A stretch of DNA of 64,000 bases, taken from the NCBI GenBank assembly GCA_903905505.1, contig CAIVGL010000060.1, positions 1-64,000 of the forward strand, written 5' to 3'. The translations under genes and the position numbers were made by a program. The DNA comes from an uncultured Bacteroidia bacterium (GTDB lineage Bacteria; Bacteroidota; Bacteroidia; Bacteroidales; Prolixibacteraceae). Below are positions 53,274 through 61,642 of this stretch, piece by piece (position 1 is the first letter of the stretch; the number at the start of each line of letters is the position of its first letter). The notes beneath the pieces are model-generated. The model ran no database searches, was not told the DNA's origin, and worked only from the letters and a program-made list of their open reading frames with translations.

Positions 53274-53975
53274 CTAGCCCTGTTTGCTAATCTTCTTAAG
53301 CTGTTCTAGATCAATGATTTTAATCTTTCGTCCATCCATGGCAATAACCTTTTCGGCAACAAATATGGAGAGTGTTCGAATGGCATTAGAGGAGGTCATA
53401 TTCGAAAGGTTGGCCAAGTCTTCACGAGGAAGATAGACTCGTAGCGTTTGATCATCATGTTCAAATCCATATTTCTCAATTAAGAGCAATATCGATTCAG
53501 CCAGTCGGCCGCGGATATGTTTTTGGGTTAAACTAACCGTTCTGTGGTGTGAAAAACCAAGTTCTATGGCAAGATCTTTAAGAAGTGCGAGTGCAAAATC
53601 GTGATTCCGCAACAACACATCATATAAAATAGCAGGGGGTATTGTGATGATCTCAGAGTTCTCAATCGCAATGGTGGTCCCATTATGCGCTTCGCCAGCA
53701 ATCAAGGAGCGGTAACCGATTAATCCATTCCGAGGAATCATTCGAATGATCTGATCACGACCACCAATGCCCTCTTTTATCAGCTTAACCATCCCCTCTT
53801 TTAGGTACTGCATCCCAATTGGCAACTCCCCTTCCCGGTAGATGAATTCGTTCTTCTTGTAGTGCCTTATTTCATGCGACTCTTCGAGAATAGCTTTCTC
53901 TGCAGGGGTCAAAAGATTAAATATACAATCCTCCTTAGCAAATTGAACCTCATAGAACCGACCAGCCTCTGCCAT
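53274..53975 (-). CDS. Crp/Fnr-family transcriptional regulator
   Basis: A 233-residue regulator with an N-terminal cyclic-nucleotide-binding-like domain (about 15-130; FIYREGE and GLIGYRSLI mark the beta-roll) and a C-terminal Crp-type helix-turn-helix (about 150-215, YLPREDLANLSNMTSSNAIRTLSIF). No Fnr-type Cys cluster is seen, so it is unlikely to bind an iron-sulfur centre. Ligand and targets are unknown. It lies 52 bases downstream of nadE on the same strand and 287 bases upstream of the glycan operon, which is also transcribed leftward. It could regulate that operon, but closeness alone is weak evidence. Confidence 0.9.
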   Translation of the reverse strand: MAEAGRFYEVQFAKEDCIFNLLTPAEKAILEESHEIRHYKKNEFIYREGELPIGMQYLKEGMVKLIKEGIGGRDQIIRMIPRNGLIGYRSLIAGEAHNGTTIAIENSEIITIPPAILYDVLLRNHDFALALLKDLAIELGFSHHRTVSLTQKHIRGRLAESILLLIEKYGFEHDDQTLRVYLPREDLANLSNMTSSNAIRTLSIFVAEKVIAMDGRKIKIIDLEQLKKISKQG

Positions 53976-54005
53976 TTGATCTATTAATTACCTGTTATAA
54001 AACAT

Positions 54006-54013
54006 CAAAATTA
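54006..54013 (-). promoter_or_regulatory. Candidate promoter -7 element of the Crp/Fnr gene
   Basis: The minus strand reads TAATTTTG, an exact TAnnTTTG match, 31 bases before the ATG at 53975. The start site would be near 53999. I see no -33 match, and co-transcription with nadE is also possible. Confidence 0.35.
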
Positions 54014-54027
54014 GAAATTTAATCGAA

Positions 54028-55680
54028 TTATAAGGCATATTTAGCGACCAAAGGCATCTTACGACCAAATCCAAAGGCTTTGGATGAAACGCGTAAAATC
54101 GGCGGGGTCTGGAACCTTTTATATTCGTTCCGATTCACTAATAAAATCGACCGAAAAACCGTCGCTTCATCATACCCTAAGGCAATAATCTCCGCTGGAC
54201 TATGAGCCAATTCGATATAGGCAAAAAGAATCTTATCTAAAATTTCGTAGTCAGGCAATGAATCTGAATCCTTTTGATCGGGCCTCAACTCTGCAGATGG
54301 TGGTTTTTCAATGGTGTTGATCGGAATAATTTCCGCCTCCCGGTTGATAAATCGAGCCAATTGAAAGACGTCGGTCTTATATACATCGCCGAGCACGGAT
54401 AATCCACCATTCATGTCACCATACAAGGTGCCGTATCCTACTGCTGCTTCGCTCTTATTGGAAGTATTTAAAAGAATATGCCCAAATTTATTTGAGAGTC
54501 CCATAAGGAGCGTTCCACGGATACGGGCCTGGATATTTTCTTCCGTAAGATCTGGTTTTTTACCCGTAAAGACTCCTGCCAGACCATCGTCAAAAGCGTC
54601 CACAATTTCATGAATCTTTAAAATATCATATTTCACACCTAAGTTTTCGGCTAAGGCAACTGCATCATCAATAGAGTGATCAGAAGAAAATTTAGAAGGC
54701 ATTAAGAGCACATGAAGGTTTTCGGCCCCCAAAGCCCGTTCCGCCAAGACTAGGGTTACCGCCGAATCGATACCTCCCGAAAGACCTAAGGTAGCCGTTT
54801 TAAATCCAGTCTTTTTAAAATAATCCTGAATACCCAGCACCAAAGCGTCATAAATAACGGCTATCGTCTCTTTCTCGGGTTGCAACTCTTGATGATGAAT
54901 GTTATTAGCTGTGTCTATTAGTGCAAAGTCAGGAGCAAAATACGCCATCTCACGCATCACCTCACCATGCTGATTGACGAATAATGAACCACCATCAAAG
55001 ATAAGCTCTGTCTGGGCTCCAATCTGGTTCACATAAACTATTGGCACTTGGTATTTCTTCGCATTATCTAATAAGATATCTTTTCGAAGTTTGGCTTGAT
55101 TGTATGAAAATGGAGACGCCGATAAGTTGATAATCAGGTCTGGATCTTGCTTGCAATAGGTCGATATCGGACAGAGTGCATAGAGATTTTCGCGACCAAA
55201 GGCGCTAAAGACAGGTTGATTGTACCAAAGATCTTCGCAAATGGTAACTGCAATTTTTAATCCACCCAACTCGATGAGGTTAAACTCTTGATTGGGTTCA
55301 AAATGGCGATATTCATCAAAAATATCGTATGTCGGCAACAACGTTTTATGGTGCACGCTTTTAATCTTCCCCTCTTGAAGAAAATAGGCCGAATTAAATA
55401 ACATCTTTCCGTTCGGGGAAGGATTTAAACTCGGCGAACCCACCAGGGCAGCAATGCCGACACAGTGCTTGGCAATTAAATTAACCGACTCGATGCACTT
55501 ATCGATAAACTCACGTCGTTCAAGTAAATCATTGGGGTAATAACCACACACGGCTAGCTCCGAAAAAACTACGAGCTCAGCACCCTGGACCTTCGCCTTT
55601 TCGATATGGTGAATGATCTGTTCCCGATTCGCTTCGAAATTTCCGATGTGATAATTTAATTGAGCCAGTGCAATCTTCAT
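54028..55680 (-). CDS. nadE: Glutamine-dependent NAD+ synthetase
   Basis: A 550-residue two-domain enzyme that makes NAD+ from nicotinate adenine dinucleotide with ammonia from glutamine. The N-terminal nitrilase-type amidase has the catalytic triad E41 (FSELAVCGY), K112 (HKTLLP) and C148 (TICEDLW). The C-terminal synthetase carries the ATP-pyrophosphatase loop SGGIDS at 301-306 and later NTSNKSEAAVGYGTLYGDM segments typical of NadE. Length and domain order are normal for the glutamine-dependent form, and no residue looks missing. It is divergent from gldB across 234 bases. nadE next to gldB is a familiar arrangement in gliding Bacteroidota. Confidence 0.97.
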   Translation of the reverse strand: MKIALAQLNYHIGNFEANREQIIHHIEKAKVQGAELVVFSELAVCGYYPNDLLERREFIDKCIESVNLIAKHCVGIAALVGSPSLNPSPNGKMLFNSAYFLQEGKIKSVHHKTLLPTYDIFDEYRHFEPNQEFNLIELGGLKIAVTICEDLWYNQPVFSAFGRENLYALCPISTYCKQDPDLIINLSASPFSYNQAKLRKDILLDNAKKYQVPIVYVNQIGAQTELIFDGGSLFVNQHGEVMREMAYFAPDFALIDTANNIHHQELQPEKETIAVIYDALVLGIQDYFKKTGFKTATLGLSGGIDSAVTLVLAERALGAENLHVLLMPSKFSSDHSIDDAVALAENLGVKYDILKIHEIVDAFDDGLAGVFTGKKPDLTEENIQARIRGTLLMGLSNKFGHILLNTSNKSEAAVGYGTLYGDMNGGLSVLGDVYKTDVFQLARFINREAEIIPINTIEKPPSAELRPDQKDSDSLPDYEILDKILFAYIELAHSPAEIIALGYDEATVFRSILLVNRNEYKRFQTPPILRVSSKAFGFGRKMPLVAKYAL

Positions 55681-55805
55681 GAAAGTAATCTTAAATATCC
55701 AAGGTAAAAAAGGAGTTAAGGATCAAAAAACTAGTCTGAAAACTAATGATAAATCAACTTAAATCTGTGTGTTGTTATTCCGCTCATTTTATACTTTTAC
55801 ACCAA

Positions 55806-55813
55806 TAAATTTG
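55806..55813 (+). promoter_or_regulatory. Candidate promoter -7 element of gldB
   Basis: TAAATTTG matches TAnnTTTG exactly, about 100 bases before the ATG at 55915. A second near-match, TACTTTTA at 55792-55799 with TTG at 55772-55774, is an alternative. The rest of the 55681-55914 gap shows no other structure. Confidence 0.4.
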
Positions 55814-55914
55814 TTCGCGTAAAAGTTGCGTCTAATCGAGGAATCAAATTCCGCACGGTTTTATTTGCGACGGATGAACAGAACAAATATAGTGAAAATT
55901 TAAAATGGTGATCC

Positions 55915-56919
55915 ATGGCTAAGCTATTCAGCCTTCTCCTTATACTGGCTGTCCTCCTATCTTGTCAACGTAATCGGTTAAAAGTCGACGTCTCATCCGT
56001 CGACCTAACGCTAAAGTTATCGCGATTAGACCATGAGTTATTTGCAGTAAACAGTCAGAATATCACCACACAACTGGCTAAGATTCAGAAGTCGTACGGT
56101 CAATTTTTTGAAGCCTATAACGAGAATGTTCTAGGACTTGGAAACTCAGCCGATCCAAATTATGCTAATTATTTAAAGACCTTCCTAACCGATTCTATAA
56201 GGCAAGCCTCGGTAAAACAGATCGACTCTGTCTATTCAGATCTAACTGAACTAAAGCAGAAGCTTGAATTAGGCTTTAAACACTACAAATATTACTTTCC
56301 AAACAAGACTATTCCAACGATTATAACGCTTGTCTCAGGTTTTAATCAATCTATTGTATTAACCACTGATGCTATTGGGTTAAGTCTGGATAACTATCTG
56401 GGTTCTTCGTGTACCTATTACAAGCAGCTTGGTATTCCGGCTTACAAAAGAGAAAATATGAGCCGTGAAAAGATCCCATCTGACATCATTTATGCTTGGG
56501 GAATCTCAGAGTTTGGCTTTGATGAATCAAAAGTAAATCTCATTTCTCAGATGATTTACCAGGGGAAGATGATGTTTTTTGTGGATGCGATGTTACCCGA
56601 TGAGGCCGATAATTTTAAGATTGGGTATTCACCCGATAAGCTAGCGTGGTGTTTTCAGCACGAGGCAAGCATGTGGACCTATCTGATCGAGCATAAGATG
56701 TTGTTTAATTCAGACAGGATGAATATCGTTCGGTTTATCAATCCAGCCCCTTTTACCTCGTGTTTCACGGCCGATTCACCAGGCCGAACAGGTGTTTGGA
56801 TGGGTTGGCAGATCGTACGGGCTTACATGAAAAAGCATCCAGAGATCTCAATTCCTGAGCTAATGGCCGAGAACGATTATCAAAAGATCTTAAACGAATC
56901 GGGCTATTCACCAGAGTAA
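55915..56919 (+). CDS. gldB: GldB-like gliding-motility lipoprotein
   Basis: A 334-residue lipoprotein with a signal of 16 residues ending VLLSC, so C17 is the likely lipid anchor. The family pattern is visible: an early DVSSVDLTLKLSRLDHELF stretch, a central region rich in YGQFFEAYNENVLGLG, and the conserved end PGRTGVWMGWQIVRAYMKKHPE. GldB is needed for gliding and for type IX secretion in flavobacteria. Here gldC does not follow; the next gene is a DUF1080 protein on the other strand. Related GldB proteins also occur in non-gliding Bacteroidota, so motility cannot be concluded. A strong bidirectional terminator lies 74 bases downstream. Confidence 0.85.
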   Translation: MAKLFSLLLILAVLLSCQRNRLKVDVSSVDLTLKLSRLDHELFAVNSQNITTQLAKIQKSYGQFFEAYNENVLGLGNSADPNYANYLKTFLTDSIRQASVKQIDSVYSDLTELKQKLELGFKHYKYYFPNKTIPTIITLVSGFNQSIVLTTDAIGLSLDNYLGSSCTYYKQLGIPAYKRENMSREKIPSDIIYAWGISEFGFDESKVNLISQMIYQGKMMFFVDAMLPDEADNFKIGYSPDKLAWCFQHEASMWTYLIEHKMLFNSDRMNIVRFINPAPFTSCFTADSPGRTGVWMGWQIVRAYMKKHPEISIPELMAENDYQKILNESGYSPE

Positions 56920-56992
56920 ATTTGAATGATCTGAATTGATCAAATTAATCTTTGTTGTATTATTATTCTCTTTTGCTATCATTGATACTATC

Positions 56993-57031
56993 AAAAAAAT
57001 AGGGTGACTTTTACAGCCACCCTATTTTTTT
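56993..57031. terminator. Bidirectional terminator between gldB and the DUF1080 gene
   Basis: A perfect 14-bp stem pairs 56993-57006 with 57018-57031 around an 11-base loop. The AGGGTG/CACCCT core is flanked by a run of seven A on one side and seven T on the other, so it can end transcription in both directions. Confidence 0.9.
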
Positions 57032-57048
57032 GAATCCGATTCAAGGAA

Positions 57049-57807
57049 TTACAACTTGCGGATTTTTATGTTGCGGTACCAAACATCGTTACCATGATCT
57101 TGGAAACCAATCACACCCGCCTTAGCTACGTTTGCCCAGTCAGGATTGTAGGTTGGAAACTTAGAGTTCTTCACTAACTCATTCCACTCTGGAGTCCAAA
57201 GGTGATACTCAAGTACGGTAGCGCCATTCATCTTATGAACGATAGTCCCTTGATACGAGATAATCTCAATACTGTTCCACTCACCTGCAGGTTTTGCATT
57301 TTGTGGTTTCGCTGGAATAAGATCATACAACGACCCAGCCTGACGATTACCATCCTTGCCTAACATCGCATCTGGATGACGATCGTTATCCAACACTTGC
57401 ATCTCAGGGGCAGTTCTCCAGATCTCTTTGCCAGGAATCTCCTGTGCTAAATAAAAGATCCCTGAGTTACCACCTTCTGAAATTTTCCACTCAGCTTTAA
57501 AAGCAAAGTTTGTGAATTTTTCTTTGCCATAAACTAAATCGCCACCATTTACAGAGCCAGCTTCTCCATTACCAGAACCTTTTAAATGGATCGCTCCATC
57601 CACAATATTCCAGTCACCAGGGAAAGTGGTTTTGTTATAACTTCTCCACCCTTCTGACGTCTTACCATCAAAAAGTAAAACATAACCTTGCGCCTTCTCT
57701 TGAGGCGTTAAGGTGTTAATCGCACCTTCTTGCGTCGACTGTGCAACAGCGGGGGTACCAAAAATAAAACAAACAGAAACAAGTAAAACTAAAAATGTAC
57801 TTTTCAT
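57049..57807 (-). CDS. DUF1080 (3-keto-glycoside hydrolase-like) exported protein
   Basis: A 252-residue exported protein with a signal peptide of about 22 residues (AVAQ). It is one DUF1080 concanavalin-like domain: GYVLLFDGKTSEGW near 40, WKISEGGNSGIFY near 105, EMQVLDNDRHPD near 135, GEWNSIEI near 180, and the closing GFQDHGNDVWYRNIKIR. DUF1080 proteins include enzymes that cleave 3-keto glycosides made by Gfo/Idh/MocA oxidoreductases. No oxidoreductase is adjacent, but two lie in the glycan operon 11 kb and more away. It is a single-gene unit bounded by a terminator and a long upstream region. Confidence 0.9.
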   Translation of the reverse strand: MKSTFLVLLVSVCFIFGTPAVAQSTQEGAINTLTPQEKAQGYVLLFDGKTSEGWRSYNKTTFPGDWNIVDGAIHLKGSGNGEAGSVNGGDLVYGKEKFTNFAFKAEWKISEGGNSGIFYLAQEIPGKEIWRTAPEMQVLDNDRHPDAMLGKDGNRQAGSLYDLIPAKPQNAKPAGEWNSIEIISYQGTIVHKMNGATVLEYHLWTPEWNELVKNSKFPTYNPDWANVAKAGVIGFQDHGNDVWYRNIKIRKL

Positions 57808-57871
57808 TGGGTAAAAGATTAATTTATAATTTAAATAATTAGTTATAAGTTGATTAGATCACTAATAATAT

Positions 57872-57889
57872 GATCTGTACCGTCAGATC
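57872..57889. promoter_or_regulatory. Inverted repeat upstream of the DUF1080 gene
   Basis: GATCTG and CAGATC form perfect 6-bp arms around TACCGT, 65-82 bases before the DUF1080 ATG. The two-half-site layout suits a dimeric regulator. It is short and unsupported by a second copy. Confidence 0.25.
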
Positions 57890-58232
57890 GTGAATGCAAA
57901 TTTTCAAAATTCTTTTGGATTTTAAATGCTATTTCGAAATAAATCAACTTTAAAGAGCGATAATTATGCTAAACTATTAATTATAAGTGAATTAAAAAAT
58001 CAAAATAGAACCGAATCCGAGATCCGCAGAGGTGATCAAATCAGACAGTTTATAGAATAGAGGTCAAAGCTGAGAAATGCGAAGAATGGTATTATTTTAA
58101 AATAAAAACAGATCACACTAAAAAAGATATTGGATTAAGTTCTATCTTCAACCAGATGATTAGCGGTAAAAAAAGAGCTAATTTAGGAGCGTAAAAGATG
58201 CCGATTTCAATCAAGAAAACTCAATTAAATCG

Positions 58233-58240
58233 TAGCTTTG
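58233..58240 (+). promoter_or_regulatory. Candidate promoter -7 element of pfkA
   Basis: TAGCTTTG matches TAnnTTTG exactly. The start site would be near 58247, about 50 bases before the ATG at 58298. The -33 region shows only a distant TTTC. Confidence 0.45.
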
Positions 58241-58297
58241 CACCAATAGGATAATACATTCAAAAAGATTACAAACGATACAAAATAGTTCAGGAAC

Positions 58298-59320
58298 ATG
58301 GGTAAGAAAATTGCAATTCTAACGGCCGGAGGAGATTGTCCCGGACTAAACGCCGCCATTCGAGGCGTTGGCAAAACGGCAATCATCAATCATGGCATGG
58401 AAGTAATTGGATTTACAGCGGGCTTTAGTGGTTTAATCCGCAAAGATTATGTGGAACTAGATGAGCCTAAATTATCTGGTATTCTTACTCTTGGAGGCAC
58501 GATCTTAGGAACCTCTCGGGAGAAACCCTTTAAGCTTGAAAAAGGATTGACCTACAACAACAAGCCTGGTTTAATCAAAAAGAACTATGAAGAGTTAGGT
58601 CTCGACTGCATCGTATGTATCGGTGGCAACGGAACCATGAAAACGGCCCATCTGCTATCGCTTGAAGGTCTTAATGTCATCGGAATTCCTAAAACCATCG
58701 ATAACGATGTGTTCGGCACCGAGTTGACTTTTGGCTTCGACTCCGCAGTAAGTATTGCAACCGAAGCCATCGACCGGTTACACTCGACAGCCAACTCGCA
58801 CCAGCGAGCCATGGTTATTGAGGTGATGGGGCATAATGCGGGGTGGATCGCCCTCTATGCGGGTATCGCCGGTGGTGGCGACATCATTCTAATACCTGAA
58901 ATCGAATTTGATATTAACAAAGTCTGCAAAACCATTGAAGACCGCTTCTCGAAAGGGAAAGTATCGGCCATTGTTGTGGTTGCAGAAGGGATTGAGAAAC
59001 CAGAAGGGATCTCCGCAGCATCATACTTAGTCTCTAAAATACAAAAGCTTACCAAGATCGAAGCTCGTGAAACACGACTAGGCTACGTGCAACGTGGAGG
59101 TAGTCCTTCGGCCATGGATCGGATCTTAGCCACTCGATATGGAGCATTCGCCGCCGAACTTATTGCTCAGGGGAAATATGGAAACATGGTGGCAATTCAT
59201 GGTGATAAATTAAGTGCGGTCCCTCTTGAAGAGGTGGGTGGCAAGCTTAGTCTGGTAGATCCAAACCATCAATTAATCGCTAAAGCGCGAAATATGGGTG
59301 TGCTATTTGGCGACGAATAA
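58298..59320 (+). CDS. pfkA: 6-phosphofructokinase with unusual donor-site residues
   Basis: A 340-residue phosphofructokinase that phosphorylates fructose 6-phosphate at C1 in glycolysis. GGDCPGLNAAIRG at 11-23 and the catalytic PKTIDND at 131-137 are clear. Two donor-site positions are notable. GGNGT at 109-113 has N111 where most enzymes have Asp, while G112 is the ATP-type residue. K132 replaces the Gly of classical ATP enzymes and is typical of pyrophosphate-dependent and some mixed-clade enzymes. The phosphoryl donor is therefore uncertain. The later segments MGHNAGWIALYAG and RETRLGYVQRGGSPSAMDR are standard. It is followed 35 bases later by the DUF1573 gene, so the two may share a transcript. 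Confidence 0.92.
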   Translation: MGKKIAILTAGGDCPGLNAAIRGVGKTAIINHGMEVIGFTAGFSGLIRKDYVELDEPKLSGILTLGGTILGTSREKPFKLEKGLTYNNKPGLIKKNYEELGLDCIVCIGGNGTMKTAHLLSLEGLNVIGIPKTIDNDVFGTELTFGFDSAVSIATEAIDRLHSTANSHQRAMVIEVMGHNAGWIALYAGIAGGGDIILIPEIEFDINKVCKTIEDRFSKGKVSAIVVVAEGIEKPEGISAASYLVSKIQKLTKIEARETRLGYVQRGGSPSAMDRILATRYGAFAAELIAQGKYGNMVAIHGDKLSAVPLEEVGGKLSLVDPNHQLIAKARNMGVLFGDE

Positions 59321-59355
59321 TTTAAAGTTTAGAAACACCTAAATCAATCACTGCC

Positions 59356-60447
59356 ATGAAAGCTCTACTTGTCATAGCTATCTTGATCACCTCATCACTC
59401 TTCGTGCAGAATACTCAGGCACAAGGGACCGCTAAAGTGAAATTCGAGCAGATGGATCATAATTTTGGCGTGATCAAAGAGGAGGCAGGTCCAGTATATT
59501 TCAACTTTCAATTTGTCAATACCGGCACTGTGCCTCTACTCATCCAACATGTGGAAGCTTCCTGTGGGTGCACCACCCCTGAGTGGAGCAAAGAACCCAT
59601 TCTTCCTGGTAAAGGTGGGTTTATTAAAGTCTCGTATAACCCCGAGCAGCGACCAGGGATCTTTAACAAAAACATCACCGTAACCTCAAATGCAGAAAAA
59701 GGAGTAATGGTGCTAACGATCTCCGGAGAGGTAACTCCTAGGACTTTATTGACCAATGATCTTTATCCGATCGACTTTGGGGCCGTACGGTTATCTGCTG
59801 AGGAGCTTTCGTTTTTACGAATAAAGGATCAGGAGATTAGCACGGATACACTAAAGGTTTATAATCCTGGCACCTCACCTCTAACGATTAACTACAAGAT
59901 TATACCGCCCCATTTATCGATTTCAACGATCCCCTCACCAATTGCACCAAAAGGCAAAGGGGTTATAATCGTCACATTTAACGCGGCTAAAAAACAAGAA
60001 TATGGTTTTGTGACCAACCGAATTTATCTAGGATTCAATCAAAAAGAACAGTATAAAGATGCGATTAAGGTAAGTGCAACCATTGAAGAGGACTTTTCAA
60101 AACTCAGTGCTGAAGAGATCGCCAATGCTCCACGGATCGGAATAAACAGCAAGATCTTTGACTTTAAAGAACTTGTCGAAGGGGAGTCGGCATCCTATAC
60201 TTTTATCCTATTCAACAAAGGAAAGAAGCCATTGATCATACGAAGCATTACAGCCTCTTGCGGATGCACAACAGCTAAGCCAAGCTCAAACATTCTTGCT
60301 CCTGGAAGTACCACCGACCTTAAAGTAACGTTTGACTCTCAGGGTAAGCTTGGGATCCAAAACAAAGTGCTGACTATTATTACCAATGATCCAGAACATT
60401 CCACTACCCTACTCCGCGTTATTGGGATTGTAAAATCAAAACCATGA
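59356..60447 (+). CDS. DUF1573 protein with two ASCGCT-type Ig-like domains
   Basis: A 363-residue exported protein with a signal peptide of about 22 residues (TQAQ). Two DUF1573 (ASPM/SPD-2/hydin-like) domains are visible at about 30-130 and 265-360, each with F-x-F-x-N-x-G and the motif ASCGCTT (near 70 and 308). A middle beta-rich domain lacks the Cys pair. Such proteins are common and abundant in Bacteroidota and are thought to bind proteins or the cell envelope; no enzyme activity is known. Its stop codon overlaps the MeaB start (ATGA at 60444-60447), so the two genes are translationally coupled even though they act in different compartments. Confidence 0.9.
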   Translation: MKALLVIAILITSSLFVQNTQAQGTAKVKFEQMDHNFGVIKEEAGPVYFNFQFVNTGTVPLLIQHVEASCGCTTPEWSKEPILPGKGGFIKVSYNPEQRPGIFNKNITVTSNAEKGVMVLTISGEVTPRTLLTNDLYPIDFGAVRLSAEELSFLRIKDQEISTDTLKVYNPGTSPLTINYKIIPPHLSISTIPSPIAPKGKGVIIVTFNAAKKQEYGFVTNRIYLGFNQKEQYKDAIKVSATIEEDFSKLSAEEIANAPRIGINSKIFDFKELVEGESASYTFILFNKGKKPLIIRSITASCGCTTAKPSSNILAPGSTTDLKVTFDSQGKLGIQNKVLTIITNDPEHSTTLLRVIGIVKSKP

Positions 60448-61553
60448 GCAGTCATCCAGAGAACGATCCAAAATATATTGGTCTGCAGGTGAATAGCGGA
60501 GTTGAAACTCCTGATTCTGTAAACAGTGAAGCTGTGAGTGAATTTTTAAAGCGTAACAAGCGAGCGGAACTTACCGCAGAAGCTTATGTCGCAGGTATTC
60601 GTCAGGGTGACATCTCTATTCTTAGTCAGGCCGTCACCCTTGTTGAAAGCAGCAATCCTGCACATCAGCAACTCGCGCAGGAAGTTGTTCTTCAGTGTCT
60701 CCCCTTTGCGGGTGATTCCATTCGATTAGGGATCACAGGGATGCCAGGTGCAGGCAAGAGCACCTTTATTGAAGCGTTAGGGAAAACGATTACTGGACAG
60801 GGTCGTAAATTGGCCGTCTTGGCGATTGACCCAAGCTCTGAAAAAACGAAGGGTTCTATTCTAGGCGATAAAACCAGAATGGAAGAACTGTCTGCTAATG
60901 CCAATGCCTATATTCGGCCTAGTCCAACATCAGGATCTTTAGGTGGAGTGGCTCGGAAAACAAGAGAGATAATTACCCTATGTGAAGCCGCAGGATTTAA
61001 CACCATATTAATTGAAACAGTCGGTGTGGGTCAATCGGAAACGGCTGTCCATTCGATGGTTGACTTCTTTGTGTTACTTCAACTGGCTGGTGCTGGCGAT
61101 GAATTACAAGGGATTAAAAGAGGCATTATGGAGATGGCTGACCTGTTAGTGGTCAACAAATCAGACGGTGATAACATCGACAAAGCTCAACTTGCTGCAG
61201 CTCAATATCGCAATGCCTTGCATCTGTTTCCTGCGTCTGATTCGGGATGGGACCCCAAAGTGTTAACCTGCTCTGCATTGGAAAACAAAGGAATCTCGGA
61301 GGTGTGGACTGCAATTCTTGATTATGCAAACGAAACCAACACCAATGGGTTTTTTCATAAAAGAAGGAATGAACAAGTTCGGTATGCCATGTATGAGACC
61401 ATCAATGAGATGCTAAAGAATAATTTTTATCAAAATCAAACAATTCAGCAGCTACTCTTGGCCTTGGAAAAACAAGTCATTGAGAATACCACTAGCTCAT
61501 TAACTGCTGCAAACCAGCTACTAGAGAGCTATTTTAAACTCAATTCAAAATAG
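60444..61553 (+). CDS. meaB: MeaB/ArgK-type GTPase, methylmalonyl-CoA mutase chaperone
   Basis: A 369-residue cytoplasmic P-loop GTPase of the MeaB family, which protects and reloads adenosylcobalamin-dependent methylmalonyl-CoA mutase. The P-loop GMPGAGKST is at 99-107. The switch regions DPSSEKTKGSILGDKTRM and RPSPTSGSLGG follow, ETVGVGQSE carries the Walker-B part, and NKSDGDN is the base-recognition motif. A helical arm at the N-terminus and a dimerisation segment at the C-terminus complete the usual length. The mutase genes are not in the window. The coupled upstream DUF1573 gene is an odd partner and may only reflect compact gene packing. Confidence 0.95.
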   Translation: MSSHPENDPKYIGLQVNSGVETPDSVNSEAVSEFLKRNKRAELTAEAYVAGIRQGDISILSQAVTLVESSNPAHQQLAQEVVLQCLPFAGDSIRLGITGMPGAGKSTFIEALGKTITGQGRKLAVLAIDPSSEKTKGSILGDKTRMEELSANANAYIRPSPTSGSLGGVARKTREIITLCEAAGFNTILIETVGVGQSETAVHSMVDFFVLLQLAGAGDELQGIKRGIMEMADLLVVNKSDGDNIDKAQLAAAQYRNALHLFPASDSGWDPKVLTCSALENKGISEVWTAILDYANETNTNGFFHKRRNEQVRYAMYETINEMLKNNFYQNQTIQQLLLALEKQVIENTTSSLTAANQLLESYFKLNSK

Positions 61554-61560
61554 CTCCTTT

Positions 61561-61590
61561 TTTGAGAGTCAAATTGTTTTAATACCTTTG
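61561..61590 (+). promoter_or_regulatory. Promoter of the TlpA-like gene
   Basis: TTTG (61561-61564) and TACCTTTG (61583-61590) match the Bacteroidota -33 and -7 elements with an 18-base spacer, the best full match in the window. The start site would be near 61597, giving a leader of about 46 bases. Confidence 0.6.
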
Positions 61591-61642
61591 TTCAACGATT
61601 TTAGTCACAGAACTTTAATAATCATCTTTAAATAAAACTTAA

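Larger units (their letters stand above)
57808..58297. other. 490-base divergent intergenic region
   Basis: This AT-rich stretch lies between the DUF1080 gene (minus) and pfkA (plus). It holds an inverted repeat at 57872-57889 and a consensus -7 element before pfkA at 58233-58240. I find no convincing open reading frame, tRNA or stable RNA fold in the rest. Confidence 0.6.

Noticed and set aside
53274-53975. Crp/Fnr protein as the dedicated regulator of the glycan operon
   Set aside because: Only proximity supports it; it also follows nadE closely and no binding site pattern links it to the operon.
57808-58297. Possible small RNA or riboswitch in the region before pfkA
   Set aside because: No stable stem set, T-run or known riboswitch core was visible.
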